Of a DNA stretch of 44,636 nucleotides, positions 22,827 through 30,307 are shown piece after piece; the stretch's first letter is position 1; the number at the start of each line of letters is the position of its first letter. The DNA comes from an uncultured Clostridia bacterium (GTDB taxonomy: Bacteria > Bacillota > Clostridia > Christensenellales > Aristaeellaceae). Below the pieces are notes generated by a model. It was not told where the DNA came from. It made no database searches and worked only from the letters and a program-made list of their open reading frames with translations. Position numbers and translations under genes: made by a program. The stretch is taken from positions 1 through 44,636 of the forward strand of contig CAKTXH010000005.1 in assembly GCA_934630975.1 (NCBI GenBank), given 5' to 3'.

Positions 22827-23970
22827 GGAACTGGAAGCCATCGTCTTTTCCGGGCGGGCTATCACGGCGGAAGAGCGCGAGGAGATGGAGGCGCACGCGA
22901 AGACGTGCGAAGCATGCCGTGCGCTGATGGAGAACGCGGACACGCTTTCCGGCATGCAGCAGATCGACGAGGACGTGACCCCGCCGGAATCCTTCACGAA
23001 GGGCTGGCGCAGGGCGATTCGGCAGACGCCGCGCGTCATTTCCATCAGCGACTGGATGCGGCGCAAGGGCGCGCGGGTCGTCGGCTACGCGGCGTGCGCG
23101 GCGCTGGTCTTCGCGGCGGGCACGGGCGTCGGGCGGCTGAGCGACAACGAAAAGACCGCGGCGCAGGCCGATTACGACGATGACGCCTACGATTACGGCA
23201 CATACGCGATGGACGACGTGGGCACGATGTACGAAAACAGCGCGGCCCCGGCGCTCGGCGCGCGGAGCATGGCGGCCAAGAGCACGGCGGACAGCGACGC
23301 GGCGGAGAAGAAGATCATCCGCAACGCATGGCTGAACCTGCGGACGGATCGCTTTGACGAGGCGGTTTCGGCGCTCTGCGACCAGATCGAGCGGGCGGGC
23401 GGCACGGTCGAGAGCCGCGACATCAGCGGCACGAAGGACACGAGCCGCAGCGCAAGCCTGACGCTGCGCGTGCCCAGCGAAATGCTGGACAGCGTGCTCA
23501 CCGGCGCGGACGCGTGGGGCGAAGTGACGCGCGAGCAGACCAGCGCCGTCGATATGACCGATACCTACACGGACAACGCATCCCGGCTGGAAAGCGCGCG
23601 GGCGAAGAAGCGGCAGCTCGACGCGCTCTATGAAAAGGCCGAAAGCATGGAGGACATCATCACGCTGACGAACGCGCTGTTTGACGTGCAGGAGGAGATC
23701 GAGACGCTGGAAGGGCAGAACCGCCGAATCGACGATCAGGCGAGTTTTGCGACGCTGTACGTCTCCATCAGCGAAAAGAACAGCGCGGTCAGCGCCAAAC
23801 AGCCGTTTTTCACGCGGATGGGCAAGCAGTTGGCCGACGGATGGGAGCATTTCGGCGAGTTCGTTTCCGACGCGATGCTCGGGCTGACCTACGCGCTGCC
23901 GTGGCTGGCGGTTGCAGCGGTTGTGGGCACGGCGGCGGCGCGAATCATTCGGAGAAAGAAGAAACACTGA
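22816..23970 (+). CDS. Anti-sigma zinc-finger/DUF4349 fusion membrane protein
   Basis: 384 residues from ATG 22816, seven bases after GGGAGGTG; a GTG at 22807 is in frame but too close to the site. The N-terminus has the ZAS anti-sigma motif His-Ala-Lys-Thr-Cys-Glu-Ala-Cys (His-x3-Cys-x2-Cys, about 29-36). A first membrane helix lies at about 90-110, then an acidic external linker, then a DUF4349 domain (about 165-350) with a coiled-coil part (Ala-Arg-Ala-Lys-Lys-Arg-Gln-Leu and onwards) and a last membrane helix near 358-376 ending in a basic tail. DUF4349 is common in putative envelope lipoproteins. The fusion suggests one protein that both senses outside and holds the sigma factor inside. 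Overlaps the sigma gene. Confidence 0.85.
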   Translation: MRCEELEAIVFSGRAITAEEREEMEAHAKTCEACRALMENADTLSGMQQIDEDVTPPESFTKGWRRAIRQTPRVISISDWMRRKGARVVGYAACAALVFAAGTGVGRLSDNEKTAAQADYDDDAYDYGTYAMDDVGTMYENSAAPALGARSMAAKSTADSDAAEKKIIRNAWLNLRTDRFDEAVSALCDQIERAGGTVESRDISGTKDTSRSASLTLRVPSEMLDSVLTGADAWGEVTREQTSAVDMTDTYTDNASRLESARAKKRQLDALYEKAESMEDIITLTNALFDVQEEIETLEGQNRRIDDQASFATLYVSISEKNSAVSAKQPFFTRMGKQLADGWEHFGEFVSDAMLGLTYALPWLAVAAVVGTAAARIIRRKKKH

Positions 23971-23984
23971 AAGGGGCGGTTGAG

Positions 23985-24680
23985 ATGAAACGGTGGATTG
24001 CAATGGGGGCGCTTGCGCTCTGGCTGGTTGGAGGAACGGCAATTGCAGAAAAGGCGCGGAATACTGCGCCCGATGAGGCTTGCAGGGATTACGACGAAGT
24101 GATTGAGCTGTACAGCGGCGCCATTCGGGAGCAATGGGACTGGGAAAAAGTGGCCGCACTGGGTTTTGAACCCGATTGCTTCGTCAGTTCGCTGGACAAC
24201 GACGGATACATCTTGAAAGACCTCGATCAGGACGGGAACGACGAATTGATCATTCTGGCGAAAGGCAGTTTAACCGCAAGTCGCTTTGAAAACTTTGGAG
24301 ATATGGTTTACGCGGTCTATACCCTGCAAAATGATAAGCCTGTCCGGGTACTGGAAAGCTGGACGCGCAGCCGCAATTACCTTTGCGCCGACGGCGGCAT
24401 CTACAACGAAGGCTCTGACGGCGCGGCGTATTCGACTTGGTGCGTTTACGATATTCGAGATGGAAAAACCGTGGTTCGCGAGGGTGTGCAGACCACCGAT
24501 AAGACGCTTGAAAATGGGGACATAGAGATGGCGTACCTTCGCATGACGGAAAGCCATAAGCTTTACGACGGCGAGGAGATTTCCGAAGCGCAGGCCGACG
24601 CCGATTTGGAGCGATATCAAAATATGCTGCTCAATGACGACAGCGGTTTCGTCCCCTTCGCGGCATACGAGAAAAAATAA
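23985..24680 (+). CDS. Secreted hypothetical protein with EF-hand-like loop
   Basis: 231 residues from ATG 23985, eight bases after AAAGGGG. A signal peptide (Met-Lys-Arg-Trp, hydrophobic to about 20, Ala-Ile-Ala) predicts export. Near residue 80 lies Leu-Asp-Gln-Asp-Gly-Asn-Asp-Glu-Leu-Ile, an Asp-x-Asp-Gly-x-x-Glu calcium-binding loop of the dockerin/VCBS kind. Four cysteines are spread over the mature protein. No family name can be given. It lies 14 bases after the anti-sigma/DUF4349 gene, so it is probably the third cistron of the sigma operon and may be an envelope-stress output or sensor partner (inference). Confidence 0.75.
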   Translation: MKRWIAMGALALWLVGGTAIAEKARNTAPDEACRDYDEVIELYSGAIREQWDWEKVAALGFEPDCFVSSLDNDGYILKDLDQDGNDELIILAKGSLTASRFENFGDMVYAVYTLQNDKPVRVLESWTRSRNYLCADGGIYNEGSDGAAYSTWCVYDIRDGKTVVREGVQTTDKTLENGDIEMAYLRMTESHKLYDGEEISEAQADADLERYQNMLLNDDSGFVPFAAYEKK

Positions 24681-24782
24681 ATCCAAATGCTGGGAATAAA
24701 ACGCGGTTTTGGAACGTCTATATGATGAACCGAAAAGAACCAACCGATCATTTGCTTTGAAAACATCAGGAGGTAAACGAAT

Positions 24783-25478
24783 ATGAAAAAAATCCTTGCT
24801 TTTGCGCTGGCGCTGATGCTGGCGATTCCGGCGCTGGCTTTCGCGGACGGAAACAGCGCGGAGATCACCGCGCAGGGCACGGCGGTGGTGACCGCCGACC
24901 CGGATATGGTGACGGTGACGGCCAACGCGAGCGTGACGGGCAAGAGCGTTTCCGACGCGCAGGAGGGCATGAACAAGATCATCGAATCCGTGACCCAGAA
25001 GCTGATTGAGCTGGGCGTTGAGGCGGACGACATCGTGACGATGAGCTACACGTATTACCCGACCTACGATTACAACGGAGATTCGCCGAAGGTGAACGGC
25101 TATCAGGCGAATCATACGCTTTCCATCACGTGCAGGGACGTCGATATGCTCGACAGCGTGGTCGGCGTGGTGACGGACTGCGGCATGAGCGAAATCTACA
25201 ACGTGGAATACGACGTTTCCACGCGCAGCGAACTGTATCAGCAGGCGCTCAAGCTCGCGATTGAGACCGCGGCGAAGAAAGCCGCCGTCATGGCCGAAAC
25301 CACGGGAATGGCGATTGACCACCTTGAATCCGTGACTGAGAACAGCGGCTACAACGATTATACCGTCAACGCCTACGACGGCATGGCGAGCATGAAAGCC
25401 GAAGCCGCCGGCACGGGGATTCGCTCGGGCAGCGTTTCCGTGACGGCCAACGTTACGGCGGTGTACGAAGTGAAGTAA
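24783..25478 (+). CDS. Secreted SIMPL-domain protein (DUF541)
   Basis: 231 residues from ATG 24783, preceded by AGGAGG. A signal peptide covers about 1-21 (Ala-Leu-Ala-Phe-Ala). The rest is a SIMPL (DUF541) domain: Glu-Ile-Thr-Ala-Gln-Gly-Thr-Ala-Val-Val near the start of the mature chain, Val-Thr-Ala-Asn-Ala-Ser-Val-Thr, a Tyr-rich Ser-Tyr-Thr-Tyr-Tyr-Pro-Thr-Tyr patch, the Tyr-Gln-Ala-Asn-His-Thr-Leu segment, and the long helix Ala-Leu-Lys-Leu-Ala-Ile-Glu-Thr-Ala-Ala-Lys-Lys-Ala. Related proteins include oxidative-stress protein YggE/BP26, which form ring or channel-like envelope assemblies. The exact role here is unknown. Ends at a strong terminator. Confidence 0.9.
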   Translation: MKKILAFALALMLAIPALAFADGNSAEITAQGTAVVTADPDMVTVTANASVTGKSVSDAQEGMNKIIESVTQKLIELGVEADDIVTMSYTYYPTYDYNGDSPKVNGYQANHTLSITCRDVDMLDSVVGVVTDCGMSEIYNVEYDVSTRSELYQQALKLAIETAAKKAAVMAETTGMAIDHLESVTENSGYNDYTVNAYDGMASMKAEAAGTGIRSGSVSVTANVTAVYEVK

Positions 25479-25488
25479 GAGACGGCGA

Positions 25489-25524
25489 GCCGACGTGCTG
25501 AGAAGCGTCGGCCCGCTGTTTTTT
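25489..25524 (+). terminator. Intrinsic terminator after the SIMPL gene
   Basis: GCCGACG/CGTCGGC stem (25489-25495 and 25506-25512) with a short spacer and six T. Confidence 0.85.
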
Positions 25525-25607
25525 GCCTCTACAAATGGAAAAACGGAATCCGGCTGGAGGCCGGAAGCGGCTTTTGCCGAAAAAAACAATTTTTTTGCCG
25601 AAAGGGC

Positions 25608-25636
25608 TTGCATTGTCCGGCGACTTCTGCTATAAT
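25608..25636 (+). promoter_or_regulatory. Sigma-A promoter of the tRNA-Thr gene
   Basis: TTGCAT (25608-25613), 17-bp spacer, perfect TATAAT (25631-25636), ending 16 bases before the tRNA. Confidence 0.9.
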
Positions 25637-25652
25637 ACATTTCGTTGCCGAT

Positions 25653-25728
<76 letters not shown>

Positions 25729-25735
25729 CGAAATG

Positions 25736-25771
25736 TCACCTTCCGTTATAGACACGGAGGGTGATTTTTTT
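25736..25771 (+). terminator. Intrinsic terminator of tRNA-Thr
   Basis: TCACCTTCCGT/ACGGAGGGTGA stem (25736-25746 and 25754-25764, one G-T pair) followed by seven T. Confidence 0.88.
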
Positions 25772-25905
25772 ATAGCTCAGTTGGGTTTGTGAGAAGGGGA
25801 GAGAGGCGGACAAGGATCGTATCCTTTGTCCGTATCTCTGCTAATCGGATGCGTCAGCAGCAGGTGCGGCTGAGTCTGCTAATGCGCCTGCTAAACTTGG
25901 CTAAC
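25772..25905. other. Element end: candidate integrase arm-site region
   Basis: Between the tRNA terminator and the integrase stop. Contains an imperfect palindrome CGGACAAGGAT/ATCCTTTGTCCG (25807-25832) and TGCTAA three times in the same orientation (25839-25844, 25877-25882, 25889-25894), plus a related GGCTAA (25899-25904). Short direct repeats beside an integrase gene at a tRNA end fit arm-type recombinase sites. The core att repeat is expected in the tRNA 3' end (about 25711-25728); its partner is outside the window. Confidence 0.45.
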
Positions 25906-27382
25906 CTGTGACTGTGGTGTTCGGTTGCGCATAAGCCGTTTGAAGAAGCAGATTCTTCAAAATCTGACCTGCAAGGTCGGGATTTTGGTTCAGCACTTCC
26001 ATAATGGAAGATGCCTGCGGGGTGCTTACGGCGATTTCTGGATAGAAACTTCTCTCCACCATTGCGGCAAGCGCGCGCTTCTCAATTTCCCGTGCTTCAT
26101 TGTAGTTGCTCATCAAGACTTCCGGAGATTGACCACTGTTTTCAGCGACCAACTGATAATTGTTTTGGGTGAGCCTCACCTTGTGCATTTGTCCGGACTT
26201 ACGAAGCCCTTGAAATTCAATTTGTTCTTCTTTAGGGATTCGCAGAGATCGCTGAAGTTCTTTGAATGCTTTACCAAGGGCTTTCTGATCGATCGGTCTG
26301 CCATCCGCTTGGCACAGGAGCAGACTGTAATCGCTGTACAGGTCATCAAAATATGCCTTATCCTTTTTGATCTGATCCATGCGCTCGTGGATTTCGAACG
26401 CAAGAGGAGCTGTCAGGTATTGCTTTCTTCTGCTTCCCTCAGTTTTCGGACCTTTTAGGATTAAACTGCTTTTTGACGTTTTCACAAACTTTGGAAACAC
26501 GCGAAGCACGACATGATTGGGTAAAACCGCGAGTGCCTTATCGGAAACCCGCTGGATTTGTCCGACAATCCACATGCTGTTATCTCGAAAATCCAGCATA
26601 TTTAAGTCAATACCGGCTACCTCTCCCGCTCGAAGTGAACAAACAAAAGCCAGATGAATGGCCAGATGCAGCAATTTGTTGTCCTTTGCAGCTTCCATGA
26701 CTTCAAAAACCCTTTGTGGTTCCCAAGCCCGACGTTTCTTCCCTTTTTCGACCGGCGGACTTATTTCCGGGATTTCGTCGATATAGTGCCACTTTTTCGC
26801 ATCTGAGAATCCTGCCGTCAAAACCGTGTAGCATTTCTTAACTGTTGCAGATGAAAGTGTCTCAACATAATCATTACCTCGATATGCCTTTGAACCGCCG
26901 CAGGGCTTCATTGTCAGACTATCGAGAAAATCATCAATGTCTTCCGCGGTGATGGTACTCATGATAATATCGCCAAATACCGGAAGAATGTGGTTATCCA
27001 GATTAGATCGATAACTGTCATAGGTGTTTGGCGACAGGCATTTTTTTCGTACATGGTATGGAAGCCACTTCTCGATGAACTCGCCAAAGGTTTTGGCGTG
27101 GTTGTCTCCTCTGTTTGCAGGCAAAGGCTCGCGATGATCGGCAGATAGAAGAATCCTTTCTTTTTTTTCTTTTTCATGAACGCGCTGCTGGCGATAGGAG
27201 ACGGCGGCAAGCTGAAGCTCCTTTTTCATTTTGTTCTTTTGCAGGTATTCGATATACGTTTTCCTTTGGAGTGCTTCCAGCTCCGTGACGTATGTTTCCC
27301 ACTGCTGTTTCTTCTGCCCATCTGCCGCCGTATAAAGATAGATAACCGAATAGCTTTCTCCTCGTATCTTGAGTGTTGCCAT
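25901..27382 (-). CDS. Tyrosine recombinase/integrase with atypical active site
   Basis: 493 residues, ATG 27380-27382 with AAGGGAT eight bases upstream. An N-terminal AP2-like/SAM-like arm-binding part and a basic Lys/Glu coil to about 95 lead into the core-binding domain (about 98-200) and the catalytic domain (about 220-450). Catalytic positions by pattern: Arg251 (Ser-Leu-Arg-Ala-Gly-Glu-Val), Lys313 (Gly-Pro-Lys-Thr), Arg394 (Gly-Leu-Arg-Lys-Ser), Tyr427 (Ser-Asn-Tyr-Asn). The two His positions are Gln391 and Gln418. It points at tRNA-Thr, the usual arrangement for tRNA-targeting elements. Likely inserts and excises the island, though the altered residues raise the question of activity. 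Base composition is clearly more AT-rich than the core genes to the left. Confidence 0.88.
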   Translation of the reverse strand: MATLKIRGESYSVIYLYTAADGQKKQQWETYVTELEALQRKTYIEYLQKNKMKKELQLAAVSYRQQRVHEKEKKERILLSADHREPLPANRGDNHAKTFGEFIEKWLPYHVRKKCLSPNTYDSYRSNLDNHILPVFGDIIMSTITAEDIDDFLDSLTMKPCGGSKAYRGNDYVETLSSATVKKCYTVLTAGFSDAKKWHYIDEIPEISPPVEKGKKRRAWEPQRVFEVMEAAKDNKLLHLAIHLAFVCSLRAGEVAGIDLNMLDFRDNSMWIVGQIQRVSDKALAVLPNHVVLRVFPKFVKTSKSSLILKGPKTEGSRRKQYLTAPLAFEIHERMDQIKKDKAYFDDLYSDYSLLLCQADGRPIDQKALGKAFKELQRSLRIPKEEQIEFQGLRKSGQMHKVRLTQNNYQLVAENSGQSPEVLMSNYNEAREIEKRALAAMVERSFYPEIAVSTPQASSIMEVLNQNPDLAGQILKNLLLQTAYAQPNTTVTG

Positions 27383-27403
27383 AAGATCATCCCTTCTGTC
27401 GTA

Positions 27404-27613
27404 TCACTGAATCCCGCACATGTTATCAAACCACTTGTCGAAGGATTCCTTGTGAATACGCAAACAGCGCTTGCCCATGCGAATCACCTTAAAATCTTTT
27501 GTTGCTTCACAGAGCAGATACACTTTTCGCACACTTACACCCAAAATCGCTGCAACTTGTTCAGCTGTGTATGTTTTTGAAACCAACCGGTTCGATTCTA
27601 TGGTACGCTCCAT
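27404..27613 (-). CDS. Excisionase-like small helix-turn-helix protein
   Basis: 69 residues, ATG 27611-27613 with GGAGG (27621-27625) seven bases upstream. MerR/Xis-type winged helix: Tyr-Thr-Ala-Glu-Gln-Val-Ala-Ala-Ile-Leu-Gly-Val-Ser then Val-Arg-Lys-Val-Tyr, and a wing with Ile-Arg-Met-Gly-Lys-Arg-Cys-Leu-Arg-Ile. Such proteins bend att DNA and bias recombination to excision. The gene is 21 bp upstream of the integrase on the same strand and is probably in one transcript with it. Confidence 0.85.
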   Translation of the reverse strand: MERTIESNRLVSKTYTAEQVAAILGVSVRKVYLLCEATKDFKVIRMGKRCLRIHKESFDKWFDNMCGIQ

Positions 27614-27742
27614 TTTCTTGCCTCCATTCTCCTGATTTAATCCGAAATGTTCTTGCTGAACAGCACCATCATAGGCTTTTTGCGTAAAAAGCGCAATGAT
27701 GCGGTTTCTCTAGTTATAGCTTTATAAAAGAAAAAGAGACGA

Positions 27743-27778
27743 AAGCGCGTAAAGGGATCAATTTTCCGATACGCGCTT
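27743..27778 (-). terminator. Hairpin at the 3' end of the decayed minus-strand gene
   Basis: Perfect 9-bp stem AAGCGCGTA/TACGCGCTT (27743-27751 and 27770-27778). On the minus strand it begins two bases after the stop at 27780 and is followed by a T/C-rich tract, as for an intrinsic terminator. Confidence 0.55.
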
Positions 27779-27779
27779 C

Positions 27780-28091
27780 TTATTTTGAACATATCTCATG
27801 TTTGATCTCATTGTATGCCGCTGTCGGCATCAGCGTCATAGCTTCTGTCCATACCATGTGGCGATATAGCAAGAAGTTCTCTTCTAATCCATGAAGAGCC
27901 GTGAGGAAGTATCGTTAGCCCCCTGTGGCATCGTCGCGCCCCGATTGGCCAAATCGGATTTCGGTCACATAGATCGCTTCGGGTATCCCATCATCGCGCT
28001 GTGAATCGTGTCGCTCTTCCACAGAGTTTTGTACACACAATGAATTTATGCAGTTGTCAACGTTCCGCAAGGAGAAGAGAATCCCCTTCAC
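27780..28091 (-). pseudogene. Probable decayed gene interrupted by one in-frame stop
   Basis: The 600-base stretch between the Xis-like gene and 28221 has no intact gene of normal size. On the minus strand a frame from GTG 28091 runs 58 codons to TAA at 27915-27917, then continues in the same frame for 44 sense codons to a TAA at 27780. The read-through part has protein-like content (Tyr-Phe-Leu-Thr-Ala-Leu-His-Gly-Leu-Glu-Glu-Asn; Ala-Ala-Tyr-Asn-Glu-Ile-Lys-His-Glu), and a terminator-like hairpin follows the last stop. The two halves in one frame suggest a gene broken by a nonsense change; a short intact 58-residue gene is the alternative. Family not recognised. The rest (27614-27779) shows nothing else. 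Confidence 0.4.
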
Positions 28092-28220
28092 TTATCGTGC
28101 GCGTTTTGGTCTGTTTTTCTACCTGTCAGCGAAAAATGTTTCTTTATTTTCTTTTTCTGTTCACATTGTAGTGGGTCTAAAAACGCCGACTTTCAAAGCT
28201 GAGTGGGTGTATGATCGCTT

Positions 28221-28640
28221 TCAGTTTCTTTTCTTCAGCACCTCCCTCAGTTTCTTTTTTGCGTTGACAATCGACTTGTGTATGGCTTGAAAACAAGTTC
28301 CTTCTTCCACTGCGATTTCCTGCAAAGTCATGTTTTTTGCGACGTGCATGTAAAGTCGGCGATATTGCTTTGCCGTAAGATTTTGTTCTGCAATTCGCCA
28401 GAGACAACGCCTATTTTCCCGTCGAAGAAAGGGCTTCTCGGCATCGGGCGATTCCAGAAAATCCATATCTTTCCATAAGGCAATGAACCTTCCGAATCTT
28501 CTGTCAGGAGTGTTTTCGTTTATCCAATGATACCATTTTTCAAATTCTTCATCACTCGGAAAATCTGCATGCGTGAGAATGACTGTTTGATGGGATCCTT
28601 TATAAATAATCACATCATCGGAGTTCGTTCTTTTGTTCAT
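28221..28640 (-). CDS. Sigma-70 region 4-like helix-turn-helix protein
   Basis: 139 residues from ATG 28638-28640, ten bases after AAGGA; an in-frame TTG at 28664 is less likely. The C-terminal 50 residues look like a sigma region 4 DNA-binding unit: Leu-Thr-Ala-Lys-Gln-Tyr-Arg-Arg-Leu, Met-Thr-Leu-Gln-Glu-Ile-Ala-Val-Glu-Glu-Gly, and Ala-Ile-His-Lys-Ser-Ile-Val-Asn-Ala-Lys-Lys-Lys-Leu. There is no recognisable region 2, so it resembles the small sigma-like regulators of integrative elements. The N-terminal half is acidic and Trp-rich (Glu-Lys-Trp-Tyr-His-Trp). Likely a regulator of element genes. Confidence 0.75.
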   Translation of the reverse strand: MNKRTNSDDVIIYKGSHQTVILTHADFPSDEEFEKWYHWINENTPDRRFGRFIALWKDMDFLESPDAEKPFLRRENRRCLWRIAEQNLTAKQYRRLYMHVAKNMTLQEIAVEEGTCFQAIHKSIVNAKKKLREVLKKRN

Positions 28641-28685
28641 ACGCAGACATTCCTTCTTGGGCAAAGATGAGGCTGCGCTAAAGAG

Positions 28686-29021
28686 CTATGACTGGTTTGA
28701 CTGATGAGGGGATGAAGCAGAACGCTTTTTCTTGTATTCATGTTTTTTCCCCTTTCTTGCTGGAAGAGTTATTTTCTTGTGTGCCTCATCAACATAGATG
28801 AGCAGAGAATCGGCTGGAAGATTCAAGACTTTAAGAATCTCGTAGTATACCGCAATGGATACGTTGACGTCCTTGGTACAGAGAATACGAACGTATCGAG
28901 CTGAGATACCAACCTTTTCCGCAAATGCTTCCTGTGTGAGACCGGCACGATAGAGTTCCTTTCCAAGAAGCGTGTTACTCAGACGGGCTTTCGTAATCGA
29001 CCCTCCTTTCGCCTTAATCAT
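28686..29021 (-). CDS. XRE-family helix-turn-helix regulator
   Basis: About 111 residues from ATG 29019-29021. The start is uncertain: the frame stays open to 29042, and an AAAGGAGGG sequence lies inside it, just before codon Ile7. The HTH is clear: Leu-Thr-Gln-Glu-Ala-Phe-Ala-Glu-Lys-Val-Gly-Ile-Ser then Tyr-Val-Arg-Ile-Leu. The C-terminal 25 residues are strongly basic and may help DNA binding. Divergent from the XRE gene at 29257, with promoter elements for both in the 235 bp between. Probably controls element maintenance genes. Confidence 0.75.
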   Translation of the reverse strand: MIKAKGGSITKARLSNTLLGKELYRAGLTQEAFAEKVGISARYVRILCTKDVNVSIAVYYEILKVLNLPADSLLIYVDEAHKKITLPARKGKKHEYKKKRSASSPHQSNQS

Positions 29022-29199
29022 AGCTGGAAAAATAGAATCCAAACAGGAAATATAATTCCTATTTTATCTCCGCGCCTAGTCTGTATAATGAAAAAGAAAA
29101 TAAAAAAAGCCAGCAATTACGCATGGCTGAGGAAAACAAAAGGTGTTGGTTCATCTCAGGTGACGCAAGTGCCACCATAGGTCCAAGGGAAAGCGATAT

Positions 29200-29228
29200 T
29201 TGACAAGCATGAATTAAACGCTTAAAAT
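29200..29228 (+). promoter_or_regulatory. Promoter and possible operator of the plus-strand XRE gene
   Basis: TTGACA (29200-29205), 17-bp spacer, TAAAAT (29223-29228). An inverted repeat AACGC-N9-GCGTT (29217-29221 and 29231-29235) brackets the -10 box, a natural place for autorepression. A second TATAAT lies at 29084-29089 without a good -35. Confidence 0.7.
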
Positions 29229-29256
29229 GGGCGTTATATACAGGGGGATGACGGCG

Positions 29257-29616
29257 ATGGAGGTTTCGTATAAAACGATCGGGCAGAATATCAGGCGGGC
29301 TCGATTGAAGATTGGCTTAACGCAGGAAAAAGCGTCCCAGCAGCTTGGCGTCAGCACCATGCATTGGGGACGGATTGAACGTGGAGAACGCCCAATCAAG
29401 CTGGATCGGCTTTGCGCAATAGCGAATGTGCTTCACGTCAAGCTCTCCACGCTTCTCAGCGGCTGCGTTCTGGACGACGATTTCGATGAAAGTGCAGAAA
29501 TCGAAGATATCGTCTTTGGACAGATGATGATTCAAATCGCAAAGAAATGTTCGCCAAAGACCCGAAACCTGATGCTTAAAATCTGTCGGAATATTGCAGA
29601 AGCAGAAAAACGATAG
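29257..29616 (+). CDS. XRE-family regulator with C-terminal helical tail
   Basis: 119 residues from ATG 29257, nine bases after AGGGGG; ATG 29248 and 29227 are in frame but badly spaced. HTH at about 7-62: Ile-Gly-Gln-Asn-Ile-Arg-Arg-Ala-Arg, Leu-Thr-Gln-Glu-Lys-Ala-Ser-Gln-Gln-Leu, Met-His-Trp-Gly-Arg-Ile-Glu-Arg-Gly-Glu-Arg. An acidic linker and a C-terminal helix (Gln-Met-Met-Ile-Gln-Ile-Ala-Lys-Lys-Cys) follow, shared in layout with the convergent XRE gene at 29624. The two end eight bases apart tail to tail. Confidence 0.85.
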   Translation: MEVSYKTIGQNIRRARLKIGLTQEKASQQLGVSTMHWGRIERGERPIKLDRLCAIANVLHVKLSTLLSGCVLDDDFDESAEIEDIVFGQMMIQIAKKCSPKTRNLMLKICRNIAEAEKR

Positions 29617-29623
29617 TCTGACC

Positions 29624-29992
29624 TCATTTTTCCTGATCTTCGTAGATATTCTGCGCAATTAGATTCAGAAGGTGGATGGATTTATCCGTGCATTTTTCCA
29701 GAATCCGAAACAGCTCCTGTTTTTCGACGTTCTCATCCAGCGTGATATCCTCTTGGGCAATCAGCTCATCGCAGCAATCATCCAGAACAGTTCCGGGCTT
29801 AATCTTGAAAAGCGTGCATAATTCAATCACCCTTCGCAGACTGATTTTCTGCTGACCTCGTTCCATGTTGCTATAACTGTTTTCTGCAATTCCCAATATC
29901 TCAGCGACCTGAGCCTGTGTCATCTGGTGGTGCTCACGAGCTGTGCGCAGGCGGCGACCGATTTTCCGGTAATCAATATCCATAGCGTTCAT
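29624..29992 (-). CDS. XRE-family regulator, paralogue of the convergent neighbour
   Basis: 122 residues from ATG 29990-29992, seven bases after GAGAGG. HTH: Lys-Ile-Gly-Arg-Arg-Leu-Arg-Thr-Ala-Arg, Met-Thr-Gln-Ala-Gln-Val-Ala-Glu-Ile-Leu-Gly-Ile, Ser-Tyr-Ser-Asn-Met-Glu-Arg-Gly-Gln-Gln. Then comes an acidic linker with a Cys-Cys pair (Asp-Asp-Cys-Cys-Asp-Glu) and a C-terminal helix ending Asn-Leu-Ile-Ala-Gln-Asn-Ile-Tyr. Same architecture as the gene at 29257 but clearly diverged. Two similar repressors with opposed transcription resemble a phage-type switch (inference). Confidence 0.85.
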   Translation of the reverse strand: MNAMDIDYRKIGRRLRTAREHHQMTQAQVAEILGIAENSYSNMERGQQKISLRRVIELCTLFKIKPGTVLDDCCDELIAQEDITLDENVEKQELFRILEKCTDKSIHLLNLIAQNIYEDQEK

Positions 29993-30307
29993 TCCCAATC
30001 CTCTCGTTCAGGGGTTCTTCTTTCATAAGGGGGATACACCCTTATAACGTTGACCGATTATGGACATTGTACTTTTTCGGCTTTGGAATGAGAATAAATC
30101 TATAAGAGCGACTAAATGCTATAACATTGAGTTTTCTGAAAAATACGGCAGTTTATCCATGCGTTGCAGCACTTTTCCTTTTTGCCTCCATCTTTGGTAT
30201 AATATGCGAGCTGCTTTAATAAACTGACGAACATGGCTTGTGACGGAAGGTGCTGATCAAATATCTTCGCCGGAAAACTTGTCGTAGATTGTTTTTTCCC
30301 GCACCTC
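29993..30307. promoter_or_regulatory. Intergenic region with candidate XRE operator
   Basis: No gene seen. A perfect inverted repeat ATAAGGG-N7-CCCTTAT (30025-30031 and 30039-30045) lies about 35 bases upstream of the minus-strand XRE start and is a good operator candidate. TATAAT at 30198-30203 on the plus strand has no convincing -35. The remainder shows nothing else I can support. This may be the border between the element's control module and its cargo. Confidence 0.5.

Noticed and set aside
28048..28290. 80-codon plus-strand frame with hydrophobic content
   Set aside because: No ribosome binding site; overlaps the start side of the decayed minus-strand gene and the 3' end of the sigma-like gene. 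Phe/Ser-rich shadow typical of antisense AT-rich DNA.
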